NCBI RefSeq assembly: GCF_001039355.2
Contig: NW_019775857.1
Span: forward strand, 224,648-267,660
Length of the DNA stretch: 43,013 nucleotides
Direction of reading: 5' to 3'
DNA from: Lingula anatina
Taxonomy: Eukaryota; Brachiopoda; Lingulata; Lingulida; Lingulidae
Under the pieces are notes generated by a model. That model was not told the DNA's origin, made no database searches, and saw nothing but the letters and a program-made list of their open reading frames with translations. This document shows positions 22,789-33,373 of the stretch, one piece after another (within the stretch, counting starts at the first letter, position 1; every line of letters starts with the position of its first letter). A program made the translations under genes and the position numbers.

Positions 22789-24470
22789 TAGCTAGTATTA
22801 GTGAACATAATCCCAAGGAAGTGAATTTAAACAACCTTGTACAGATGCAACGGTCCTCGAAAGACTTAGCCCCCATGATTGAGAAACTAGGAGAGTCCCC
22901 TAGTAGTCCGGAGGAGAAAGGAAAAAGCATTCAAGAAATATTCTTCCTTAGAGATCAAGTATTATACAGGAAACATCGCTGTACTAGAAGGCATAAGGCT
23001 GGTGATGACACAGTATTAGAACAATTAGTGGTACCCAAACAGCATAGGCGGAGAGTTTTGAGAGCATATCATGACGTTAGAGCAGGAGCTTGTCATCCAG
23101 GCTATCGCAAATGTTTAGAGAAACTCCGACTAAAATACTACTGGCCCAAAATGCCTAGAGATGTAAAGCGGTATGTAAAATCATGTGAAGTTTGCCAAAG
23201 AGTAAAGAGAAGTTATCGAATTCAAGCAGCACCCTTGCAACCCCTACCCATCAAAGATGTCTTCAGCACCTGGCATCTTGACATTTTAGGCCCAATAACC
23301 CCTTCAAAATCTGGCCATAAATACATTCTTTTGGCAGTAGATTCATTTTCGCGATGGCCAGAAGCATTTCCACTCAAAACACAAGAAGCTAAAGAAATAG
23401 CGGAAATTTTGTACTCTCAAATTTTCACAAGATATGGTGCTCCTTTCGAAATTATTACGGACAGAGGCCAAAATTTTAGATCAAAATTAGTTCAGGCCAT
23501 TTGTGACATTTTTGATGTAGAAAAACATTACACGGCCAGTTACCACCCTCAGACCAATGCAGTCTGTGAAAGGTTCAACGGATTTATTTGGCAGTCCCTA
23601 CGGGCATTGTGCAAAAAGGACCAATCAGATTGGGCAAACCATGTGGAATCTATATTAATGGCCTACAGGAGCTCACCTGCTGAAGGTACAGGATATTCTC
23701 CATATTTTCTGTTATTTGGCAAAGAAATGACAACCCCTTTAGACTACGAGTTGTTACCCCAAAATGACCTGCCAAAAAATATGGAAGACTACATTACACA
23801 AAAACTAGACTCTCTGAATAAAGGTAGGAAAGCTGCTGCACAAATTAAATTGAATTCACAGTCCCAGAACATTAGACAACACAACAAAAAGGCCAAAGAA
23901 CCTACATACGCCGTAACAGATAGGGTCATGGTAAGAAATGAAAGTACTCCAGTGGGACTAACATCAAAAATTACCCCAAAATTCAAAGGACCATATTACA
24001 TAGTCAAGATCATTGGGAAAGCCACCTACAAATTAAGGGAATGTTCAACCAATAAACTGCTCAAACACCCAGTAAATGCCAATCGTCTCAAACCTTACTC
24101 AGACCCAATAATTCGCACCCCATTTGACAATGAAACCCCACCAGCAACTGAACCTGATTATCCAATCGAGCAGGCAGAGGACGATAGAAATCCGGAAAGG
24201 GTAGATAAGGAGATGCTATCCAGTGATATTCCTGATAGTCCTAATCAAAATGGGGTACCCCTAGGTGATGAAGCTCAATGCATCCTGAAAGGTGCTAGAG
24301 GTAATAATAGTGTGCTGTGGTACAGAGTGAAATGGAAGCATAAAAAGGGATCAGATTGGGTTTTGGCAGAGAAGGTTCCACAAATATTGATCTCTGAATT
24401 TCATGCAAAGAAAACTATGTCAGGAAAGGCAAGACGCAGGAAATTAGTAACTCGCAAACAAAAGGTTTAG
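22782..24470 (+). CDS. pol: Pol, second part: integrase with GPY/F and chromodomain-like C-terminus
   Basis: 562 residues in the -1 frame relative to the RT frame. The zinc-binding HHCC is H97, H105, C135, C138. The DD35E catalytic triad is D167 (WHLDILGP), D227 (IITDRGQNF) and E263 (NAVCERFN), with exactly 35 residues between D227 and E263. A GPY/F module follows (KFKGPYYIVKII, about 401-411). Residues about 497-539 (CILKGAR, LWYRVKWKHKKGSDWV, then a helix) resemble a chromodomain fold, which could bias integration, though this is a weaker call. The start ATG overlaps the RT stop as ATGGTAA. No classical slippery heptamer is seen at the overlap, so expression could be by reinitiation, by an unusual frameshift, or the break could be a mutation. 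Confidence 0.93.
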   Translation: MVIASISEHNPKEVNLNNLVQMQRSSKDLAPMIEKLGESPSSPEEKGKSIQEIFFLRDQVLYRKHRCTRRHKAGDDTVLEQLVVPKQHRRRVLRAYHDVRAGACHPGYRKCLEKLRLKYYWPKMPRDVKRYVKSCEVCQRVKRSYRIQAAPLQPLPIKDVFSTWHLDILGPITPSKSGHKYILLAVDSFSRWPEAFPLKTQEAKEIAEILYSQIFTRYGAPFEIITDRGQNFRSKLVQAICDIFDVEKHYTASYHPQTNAVCERFNGFIWQSLRALCKKDQSDWANHVESILMAYRSSPAEGTGYSPYFLLFGKEMTTPLDYELLPQNDLPKNMEDYITQKLDSLNKGRKAAAQIKLNSQSQNIRQHNKKAKEPTYAVTDRVMVRNESTPVGLTSKITPKFKGPYYIVKIIGKATYKLRECSTNKLLKHPVNANRLKPYSDPIIRTPFDNETPPATEPDYPIEQAEDDRNPERVDKEMLSSDIPDSPNQNGVPLGDEAQCILKGARGNNSVLWYRVKWKHKKGSDWVLAEKVPQILISEFHAKKTMSGKARRRKLVTRKQKV

Positions 24471-24797
24471 CTGTGAATTGTGCCGGTGCAAGGATATTAG
24501 TGACTCATGCTTTTATTTTACCTTTTTCTCTGTTATATAGGAAATTTTGGTCTAACGGCAGTTTTGAGAATGAGTTGTGTTAGCTCAGTTGTTGTCAATA
24601 AATGGCTAAGGTGTTGTTCTGTAACTAATATAAGGTAGTCCATTGTTCATAGGTAATCACTTGTGAGTGTTTGTTTATCAAGTTTGAGGTTGCGCCTACC
24701 CTAACTTCTTTTTCTGGCCTAACTTCTTTATAGCTGGTCTATGGCAGAAGATAGGCAAGCAATTGCTAATCTCTCCCCTTTCTTTCTTCCCCTTCAG
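24471..24797 (+). other. Pol-env spacer ending in a strong splice acceptor
   Basis: About 330 non-coding bases between the integrase stop and env. It ends with a pyrimidine-rich tract (TCTCCCCTTTCTTTCTTCC) and CCTTCAG|TGACC, an excellent 3' splice site at 24796-24797. Confidence 0.65.
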
Positions 24798-27148
24798 TGA
24801 CCCAAACAGGAGACATCAACCTCATACTCATTATCCTGATGATGTTAGCTACTGTGCCTGTTACCCTAGCAGATAGAGCCCTTATGAATTACGGGCTGAT
24901 GTTGCATGATAAGGGAACTGTTAGGATTGTAAGCGACTATTGGCTGCATTCAATGACGATCCACATACCTGACATTCCGTCAGAGTCAGCGTATGACCTA
25001 GACTGTGAAGGGCGTGTGGACGACAAAACATGTGTATTAGTGGAAAGGGCCATTTCAGAAGGAAAAAGGCTCTACAGTCAGACTGCTGCAGAGTTGAGAG
25101 CCCTCCACCACAAAGTTGACATGACTTTCAAGACCCCTAGTCGCCAATTGAGTAGAGAAAAGCGTTCAGTTCTTCCATTTGTGGGTAACATAGCGAAATC
25201 TTTGTTCGGAGTTGCAACCGAAAGCCAAGTCAACAAGGTTATCGATCATATGAATATCTTGCAAGCAAGACAACAAAAAGCCCTAACAACCTTCTCTAAA
25301 TTTTCACGCCAGTTTGGTTCGATATTCCATCACCAAAATCTGAGATTAACAAATATAGTTAAGGAAATAGCGGCTAACCACCATTTAGGTGTTATGATAG
25401 GTGGAGACCTGAAACTAGTGGAAAATGAAATGGAGTTCAATTTTAAGTTGATCACTAAACTGATGCACCTAAGTACAGTTACTGCTAAACTTAACCAAGA
25501 GATAAGTAGCACAGTTATAGGACTAAACGACTTAACACATGGCAAGCTTTCACCAGTACTATTCCCTCCCCAAGTTTTGGCTAGCACACTAAAACATATT
25601 CAGACAGCCCTGCAACAACATGGAAAGCATTATTCTATTCAACAGGACATGCAATACTATTACCAATATGCAAAATTTGCTACTAACAAAATGAATGATT
25701 CCATTATCGTTACACTCAAAATTCCCATTTTTGCACCTCATAACAGTTTCCAAGTGTTCGAAACCGAAGTCTTTAAAATACCGTTCAATGCAACAAGTAA
25801 CCATTCCTCGCTTCTAACCAATATTCCAGAATATTTTGGGAAGTCTTCCTCGGCCAAGGCACCGATAACTTTTAGCAGAGATTTTCTTGATGAGTGTACG
25901 GGAAACAAAATAAGATTATGTGAAGCTACCAAATTAAAACCAGCGGTTAATTATGATTGTATTCAGGCCATTCTAGAAGAAAATAAACCCAAAGTTAAGG
26001 AAATATGTCATTTTAAATTCCTTCCCAATAGTGCATCCCCATCAGTTAAGCGTCTGGGAAAGGATCACATCATTATCAGTAAAATTTACAATCTCACTTT
26101 TGAATGTGCAACAAACACCACAGTTACAGGGTGCGATTTTTGCATTATGACTGTGCCTTGCTCATGCACTATTAAGCATTCAACCTTTTTTCTGCCACCC
26201 CAAGAGATTTGCGAAACATCCAGTGACGTAGAAGTGTTACACCCCATAAACTTAGCAGTAATTCAACATTTTTTCGATAGCCAAAATTTTTCTCACCTTT
26301 TAAGCCATTCATCATTCTCTACTCCCCCAATTGTGGACATCCCCACAATAAAATTATTTGCACATAATTTTTCAAAGTTTGTTAATCAGGATTCGGAAAT
26401 ACAAATGGATCTCAAAGAGGCAATGAAGGCTGCCAAAAAGGGAGAAACAATCTTTCAATCGCTCACCGAACCACTATTATCTGGAGACTTACAATTACCC
26501 AAACCTGATATGGCTCTGAAAGAAATAGTTGCATATGTAGCCTTAGGTTTAGCTTGTTTAGGCATACTTTTCACCTTTTCTTTGGCATACAAACTAAAAA
26601 TCTTGGGAACTACTATGCTAACAATAGGGCAAGCAAGGGCAACGCCTGCCCCTATCTTTGTCTACAAGCTCACCACCACAACTCAACCTGAAACTACAAA
26701 ATTCGACATGTATGAAATCCTGACTGCTGAGATTACACCCACTGTGTATTTTATGGCCACTTTGATGCTAGTGCTGTCCATAATTCTATGGAGACGATGC
26801 AGAAATAGAAAGTTGAAAAACTGTTTGGCAATCGAAGTATCAAACCAGCAAATGAGTGAAATAATTCCACTGACAAAAATCCAATCTAGTCCGAATGAAA
26901 TTACTGTTAGGGGAGCTCCATTAGTTAAAGATATAACACTAGTCAAAGGACTCCGTCCCAAGATAATCATTCAATGGGGAGATGATGTCCTAGTACAAAC
27001 CTGCCATGCAAAACCAAGTTCTGACATCCAATTGCCTGTCACTGTTTACTTACCACTGTGGAACTATCTAAAGCTAAAAAGATTAACCAAAGTACCGTTT
27101 GATGTATATTTAGTGGTGATACACCACAAAAGATTAGTCTACCTATAA
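24798..27148 (+). CDS. env: Envelope glycoprotein of the LTR element, fusion-protein type
   Basis: About 783 residues. The frame has no ATG at its head: the acceptor at 24797 leaves TG ACC, so an upstream exon ending in A would create the start codon, and a signal peptide follows at once (residues 8-25, ending VPVTLA). A furin-type REKR site (residues 120-123) is followed by a hydrophobic, Gly/Phe-containing segment typical of a fusion peptide. The ectodomain has many N-X-S/T sites and a Cys-rich cluster (about 440-475). Two hydrophobic segments (about 576-599 and 646-667) precede a long C-terminal region of about 115 residues. The layout matches errantivirus-type env proteins, which are related to baculovirus F proteins. 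No stop or frameshift is seen. Whether it functions cannot be told from sequence. Confidence 0.85.
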
Positions 27149-28001
27149 TAGCCATATTGCGCAAAGAAAAAGAATACATATGCAAAACAATAAGAAAGAC
27201 TTGTTCACTTGCGTGTGAAAGTAGATATGAATGTAAGAATTATTTACCAATAATGAGACAAATAATCATATTGCACTGTTTACTATATAATTGAAAAAAT
27301 AAAGAGTTGTCATAGGTATTGAAACATAAGGTTTAATAATTAGAATAATAAATATATGTTTGACAATATATGATATTATTAAATATGTATGGTGTTGGGA
27401 TATAAGGTATTATGTATAGAGTTATAATCATATATATTCGACAAGATGTGGTACAACATCAAAGCATGAAGGGCATTAGAATAAAATAATGACCTAATTA
27501 AATATTAAACCTAATTAAAGTATATGTAACTAAATATATGTGTAATATGGGTGAACACTGAATTAAACATGAGTTAGGTATCATGTTATAATGTATTTTG
27601 TTAATTTATTAGTACCATAACATTTATCAATAGCCTTTTATATAGTCATAGTTTTAATTGTATATTTACTAGCTTGCGATTTTAAGTAACCAACATGTCC
27701 AATGTGACCATAATTATAACCTGTAAGTTAGCAAGATTTCTTTGTAGATGTGTATGTAGTGTCTGCATACATATTAATGGTACATTTATTTAGATTTAGA
27801 TAAAGCACTTGTGGGTATATAAATATATTTGTATAAGTTCAAACCATATATTTGTGTACATGTACGCATTTGCTTCATAAATATTTAGGGATATTATATA
27901 ATGTTTCTTTTGATTTAAATGAATTTCTTGTACACATATCTGTATAAGTTCAAATCAAAACAAAAATTTGAGGCACAAATTTTGTCGACCACGGGAGACA
28001 T
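27149..28001 (+). other. Long non-coding 3' region of the LTR element
   Basis: About 850 very AT-rich bases between the env stop and the 3' LTR with no reading frame of note. The bases just before the LTR (ACCACGGGAGACAT) contain only a short purine run (GGGAGA), a weak polypurine-tract candidate. An AATAAA at about 27298 could serve a shorter transcript. Confidence 0.6.
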
Positions 28002-28492
28002 ATCATAACTACTTTTATTTATTTGTCTTTAGTTACATAAAGTTGCAAGATTTCTTTACTTTGTTTATGCAATGGCACTTCCTCTCAGACTTTATGACCT
28101 GTTCACCTGTTCAATTAGATAGCTTAGAACAATAGCCACTTCCTTTCTTGTAGTCAGAACATCAGACACTTCCTTTCTTGTAGTCTTATTGTAGTCACCT
28201 AGTAGCCCCAGATTCGATTTATTGTCCCCCATTTCCTCCCATAAATTATAGTGTAGAACCTATGTAAAGGGATAGTTTGACTAGAGAAGTAGAGTTGACA
28301 GAGGTAGAGCAAGAGAGCAGGTCGTATTAAGAGGAGTAGAGCTGAGAAGGAGAAGAATATATTGAATAAACTGAATATAGAGAACATTTGTGTGTTAGAG
28401 TCTACTTTGAGCTGCGAGATCCCCAGACTTCTGACAACCTCTGACAAGTGAACTACATCAACAGTATTTGCTAAACTTCCAACCCTGATACT
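28002..28492 (+). repeat. 3' LTR
   Basis: 491 bases. Differences from the 5' LTR are C/T in ACGACC/ATGACC, A/G in TTCAATTT/TTCGATTT, A/G in AAAGAGAT/AAAGGGAT, and T/C in CTTCTAAC/CTTCCAAC. Confidence 0.95.
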
Positions 28493-28649
28493 TACATGCA
28501 TCGATTTAAGGCAAGTATATTATCGGAACTGTTTCTCAGTTTTGACAATTAAATAATTTGCAGCATAACTAATGCTTTTATATGCACTTGAGTATTATGC
28601 ATAAATATTTCCAAATTAACATATCTAACTTTTTTTCACAATTTTGAAG

Positions 28650-29549
28650 ACCACTGTATTGAACTAAAAAGAAAGTTCAGGGATATAGAAAATGCAACCA
28701 CTGAGTTGGATTATGCCACTGCATGTGAGAAGTTAAAAAACATGCCTATTTGGGGTTCCAATCAAAAGTTGAGAGAATGGTTTTCCAGAACATGGCTGAC
28801 AGAAAAAAAGGTTAGCATGACAAGTTTGTTGTATCAGATATCAAGGAGATACATGCATCATAATACCAACATCATACTTTAACTTTTATATTTGTCCTTT
28901 GCACTATTTCATGTCATATTAAGAAATACATTATTAATACATTATTTTAAAAATCAAGCTAGAAATATTTTGAGTATTACAGTTGACACCTTTACTATTC
29001 CAGAGGTGGGTTAGAGCGTTCCTGCAAACTTCAGGGCCTCTAAGCACAATTTTTACCACAAATGGTGTTGAGAGGCAAAATGAACTCCTGAAGCACTCTT
29101 TTCTGGTTGGTTACAAGAAATGCAGTGTCTCAGACCTGACGACAGTAATCCTGACAACATTCCTGCCTAGTTGTTACAAGAAGTTAGTGTAAAGTCCTAA
29201 TATTGATCTTATTTTGAAAAATGTTATAACTGCCCATTTTTCCAATACTTACACAACCAAATGAAGCACAATAGAGGAAATGTCCACAACACCTAATTAC
29301 CCAAAGAAATCAACAGTTATTCAGATGTGGTGCAACTATTAAATGAATTACAGTGAAAACAACATCTATTATGATCAACTACACGGTGTGATTGGTTAAA
29401 AAAAGTTGTCAGCTTCCATGCCTTCTTCAGGGTCTAAGAAAAAAAAAAATTTTTTTCTGGTGTAACCATTTACTTTTAAAATTCCAGGTATGTCCAGCTC
29501 AATGTGTTTGCATCCTCTGCATACAGGCCATATGCAGACAGTGTGCCCC
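28650..29549 (+). pseudogene. Remnant exons of a MULE-like transposase
   Basis: Three exons can be joined in phase: 28650-28810, 29004-29182 and 29488-29549 (about 134 residues). Good acceptors precede the second and third (ACTATTCCAG, AAAATTCCAG). Conserved-looking stretches are NQKLREWFSRTWL, RWVRAFLQTSG, TTNGVERQNELLKHSFL, TVILTTFLPSCY and YRPYADSVP. The pattern 'RWV-(A/C)-F ... TNNG(V/I)E(R)QN ... LKY' is one I associate with invertebrate MULE-domain/SWIM transposase-derived proteins. The N-terminal part is missing (LTR element immediately upstream) and the C-terminal part is cut at the n at 29550. Family assignment is moderate; the exon structure is better supported. Confidence 0.5.
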
Positions 29550-29550
29550 N
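29550..29550. other. Undetermined base, probable contig join
   Basis: It interrupts the transposase exon in mid-codon. The following AT-rich sequence has no reading frame continuing it. Confidence 0.6.
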
Positions 29551-29875
29551 ATTTTATAATTAAATATTTTTTTAATCTAATGCACCTGACTCAATGTAAG
29601 AAATAGGTTATATTTAATGTATTTAGCCTTTATTGTTTAAAATGATCTCTATTATGAAAAATATATCAAAAATAAAAATGTCCTTCCGTGACACTATTTT
29701 ATAAGTTTTCCAGATAAAAGTGTCAATAAAATCATAATTAATCATCAAAACCTAAAATTTCTTATGGATTCTGGTGTCTTATGATGTCTGGTTTCAGAAA
29801 TTATAAGTTTTATAAGTAGGATTCCTTTTTGAAATTTTGAGGTCTGCGGACCAAATACCACGGAATGGCCCTGTA

Positions 29876-32800
29876 TTAGATAACCTTAGGCCTGGTATTG
29901 TTTCTAGCCAATCCCACATCATAAAATTTAAGTGGAATCTTTTCAGCAGATTACAGGGGCAAATATTAGCCATTCATATGGTAACAACTGCCAAACATGA
30001 AATATTTTGTGGTAAATGTCAAGAGAAATTTATATTTACTAGTAGAGGTTCTTATTAATTTATACTTGTTGCTTTTTATCTCTCATCTTTCATCTGCTAG
30101 CAGCAGGAGTTTAGTCAAATTAAATGCTTTTCTTACTACCATAGAATGCCTTGGTTCCATTAGTTCCAGTGATAAAAATCTGAAAAAAAAAGACCATCCA
30201 GAATTGAATTAGGGAGCCCAAAATATAGCTAGATGGTTGCTTGTCTAAGACCTTTGTTAGTATTTTTTAAGCCGTAATTACATTGTAGCAATTAAGATTT
30301 GCTAAATTGTTCACATTATTGGGGCTTTAAAAGCCAATAATCCTCAAGTTTTCACTAATTTAGTGTTTCGATAAAAGACGTTTCTTTTCTGTAAATTGCC
30401 TCTAGTAAGACTTGTTAGTGATTCCTTTGAATAGGGAAAAGAAAGAATGCTTACGTATGTCTCTTGTGCACTTGTTTGAGTTGTAAATCCAGGTTTACAT
30501 ATTGTGACTGTTTCAGAAAGGATTCTCAGAATATTCTGTGGGATTGCCTACACTTGTAAGTTCTGAAAGATTAAGGAAAGTCGGTTATATTGCTCTGCCA
30601 CAAACCCAAAGTCAACCTTCTGATATGGCAGTGGTATCTCTGAAAACAGAAAAAAAAAAAGAAACGAGTTTGAATAATTACTTGTCAGAGCCAGTACGGG
30701 AAGCAAGAATCGAAATGTCAAACATATTACATCTGTACTGGACACCAGTTGTTCAGGTTATGATGAATAGAAACTGTTTTGATAAAAATGATGTGAAATT
30801 TTATATATTTCTGCAGAATAAGCTTAGGGGTGTCATTTTACTGTAGAAATTTTTAACTCCCGATCCATACAATGAACTTGTAACATCTGACCCATAATAA
30901 ACTAAAAACCATTCTTTTAAATAAACTGTAGGATATATGGCCCTTATATTTGGTTTAAATGTAATAAAAAAAAAAAAAAAAAAGAAAAAACATACCGGGT
31001 GACAACTATAATGGATATAGCACAGGCTACTGGTACCAGTACTGTGAGAAGCTTGAGCACTAAAGGTTTTTTTCCCCAAAGTTTTTATGATGCTGTAAAT
31101 TGGAACCTGGTACAACCTTTCACTGACTTAAACAAACTGGTGTTACTGCACCATCACACACACCCACGCTTGACCAATAAGAATCGCGTGTATTGTGACC
31201 AACGAGGCTCTCTGTTGGTGCCACTGTCTTGTACCAGAAAGCCCCCCATAACAAAGTCTGCTTCCCATTACGTTGTACAGGTTGGCCTCGCCCTAGATTT
31301 TGACCCACTTAGGGCAGACTAACCCTAACCATTGTAACTATATGGAGGGTGGACTTTCTGTTACACGGACCCTCAGTTTTGTGACACCACCCTTAACAAC
31401 CTTAACAAGTGCTCAAAAGAGTAACATTTGCTGCCTTGGTTGATAGGTGGTAATATTTACTGCGTTTTCTCATAGAAGTTGTCACCTTTAGAAATGATTT
31501 CTGTTCTTTCACTGGGGGTGTCATTGTATCTTCGCACAAAAATCAAATAAAGGAAAAATCAATGAAATTGCTCAGAGAGCAAAGCAACTTGGCCAAATTG
31601 CAAAATTAGTTTTTAAAACACAAAAAGATGAAAAAAATCTGGTGATTAAAAAATAATTCAACTTATTACTGTCATTCTTAATATTCTGAAAATGGAATTC
31701 CATAGTTCTAAGAACTGATTTTCTTAAGTGACAAGAAATAAAAACATTAATTTCAGTTGAATTGAATGTAAGTTGATTTAAGGATAAACCCATTTTTAAA
31801 GTAGCCCTCTGCTGTATGGCATACTTAGAAAACTCAAGAAGGTTATAATAATAATAATCATGAAGATATTATAATTAGATTTTGTTTGATATGGACAAAA
31901 TACAAAAAAAAGGTCAAATTGACAATGACATTGAAGATGACCCTTGAGAATTCACTTAAACATGAACTAATAAAAAGGTATCTTGACCCTGTTTCACCTA
32001 CCTCAATTTTTTTTTTTTCATGTTAACAGGTGAGTGAATTTGAATAGCCAGTTGCCATTGAAGAAGAATAAATTGATACTAACCTTTTGTCACTGGTCCA
32101 TGCATTATACATTGCCGTTTATACTATATGGGCTGTAATTGAATCGGATGACAGAGTGACCTTCTGAAGATGGAGGACACCAGACATAGGTCATCTTCGT
32201 GTCACATTATTATGGACAGAGGTCATAAAAAGATGTTGACCTTAAATTCTGTGGCCTGTGATATGACGAGTGATATTTTATGACAGAGGTACAATGTACT
32301 ATAATCGGGGCATGGCATTTCTTGCACAAAACATCTGTGGCTCAGAAATTTGGTCAAACTTTTAGACTTAATTTTTAATCTACTTTGACTAGAGATAAGT
32401 CAGTGATAGAAATATTGTCTATTTTTTAAGACAATAAAGGCAGGAGTAATATGTTTTAAACCAGTACTCAGTTATAATGGACAACTATGGATTATGGTAT
32501 TTATTTGATCTTTTCAATAGGGGAAAATTGTGAACTTTACAGATACTGTATTTTTAAGTCATAATTTCTTAAAATTAGAACATTCCTAGTGAGTGGTAGC
32601 AACTAAATTTGAAAAAAAAGGCTTCTCTGTAGTTCTACTGTATGCGGTAAAAGCACCACAAATATCTGAAAGTTTGATCATTTTTTTGCTCAATTACATT
32701 CAAAAAATTAAGTCTTTATTATTTCTTGAAATAAAGTAGACCAAATGTTTGGTCTTTAAAAGTTTGGGCTAATTTCTGGGCTAAAATTCTTTTGTTAAAC

Positions 32801-33155
32801 CTGACTACGGTTTTACACGCAACCACCCAAGATGAATAGAAGATGCTGTTGTTGTTACCTATTTATTAAGATGCAGTTTGACTCCTGTCTGGAAACTGTC
32901 TGAAGAAAAATGATAAACTATTTAACCAAAACATTTCCATTTCCTCTTGAGGCTTGCCATGCAGGTTTACCAAGTTAGGGAAGTTGATTAATAAAAGTTG
33001 GGACCTTCCATTATGTAGATGTGTTAAGATTGATCAAATTGGAATTCAAATGTAGTCTAATTTCTGCTGACCTAACTGAGGAATACCCTTGCTTTTAAAT
33101 AGGGAACCCCCCTCTACTCCCCCCTCCCTCAAGTTTTCACTTAGACAACATTCGC
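29876..33155. other. Gene-poor stretch right of the DNA transposon
   Basis: AT-rich sequence without a recognisable protein. The only exon candidate is 30514-30756. Frames at 29837-30058 and 30999-31322 are open by chance or unrecognised; the latter begins after an A-rich run (30963-30990) and shows no motif I know. No RNA gene or complete element end was found. Confidence 0.5.
30514..30756 (+). other. Possible orphan coding exon of unknown function
   Basis: A 243-base stretch lies between an acceptor (GACTGTTTCAG) and a donor (GTTCAG|GTTATG), is a whole number of codons, and is open throughout (KGFSEYSVGLPTLVSSERLR at its start, YWTPVVQ at its end). Composition is less AT-rich than around it. 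No family recognised, and no partner exon identified. Confidence 0.25.
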
Positions 33156-33316
33156 AACAGTGGACTAACAGAACCGCTGATCAAACATGGCAACCCAGTT
33201 AAAAGATTGCCGCGTAATTCTCTAATACACACCGAATAGATTCCTCTCGGAGATTACACAACAAGTATTCTAATGGGTCGTCCACATTTGATCCTAAGAT
33301 CTGTTAGTCCACTGTT
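33156..33316. mobile_element. Short inverted-repeat element, about 160 bp
   Basis: AACAGTGGACTAACAGA at 33156 is the exact inverse of TCTGTTAGTCCACTGTT ending at 33316. A GATCAAA/TTTGATC pair lies just inside. Probably a small MITE; the seven bases outside the CAGTGG ends are similar but not identical. Confidence 0.5.
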
Positions 33317-33373
33317 CTGAATGCGTTCTCAGACTTGATAGACTTAGGCTTCGTTCACATGCAATGTCTATTT

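Larger units (their letters stand above)
18829..28492 (+). mobile_element. Ty3/Gypsy-type LTR retroelement with env (endogenous, apparently young)
   Basis: Order: LTR, primer-binding site, gag, protease-RT-RNase H, integrase, env, non-coding 3' region, LTR. Total about 9.66 kb. The two LTRs are 491 bases each and differ at four positions, all transitions, so insertion was recent. All reading frames are free of internal stops apart from the gag amber codon and the frame change before integrase, both of which may be expression signals. Integrase after RNase H places it in Metaviridae order, and the env is of the furin-cleaved fusion type seen in errantivirus-like elements. No matching target duplication is visible next to the LTRs, and the right flank does not continue the left flank as predicted from the copy at 16029, so a deletion or recombination next to the insertion is likely. 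Confidence 0.92.
18256..29871. mobile_element. TIR DNA transposon (copy 2) carrying a nested LTR retroelement
   Basis: The left end GGGCCATTCCGTGGTAT (18256) and right end ATACCACGGAATGGCCC (ending 29871) are perfect inverted repeats. Both are flanked by TGTA (18252-18255 and 29872-29875), a possible 4-bp target duplication. Several GGAAGGAC motifs (or their complement) lie near both ends. Inside are the LTR element at 18829-28492 and transposase-like exons at 28650-29549. The n at 29550 lies between the exons and the right end, so the right end may come from another copy. The superfamily is not certain: the protein looks MULE-like, but Mutator elements usually duplicate 8-11 bases, not four. 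Confidence 0.6.

Noticed and set aside
25330-25587. Minus-strand frames across gag, pol and env
   Set aside because: They are shadows of the long plus-strand genes, which carry all the catalytic motifs.
30999-31322. 107-residue frame after an A-rich tract
   Set aside because: No family motif, no supporting splice signals, and a partly overlapping frame on the other strand. Left as unrecognised sequence.
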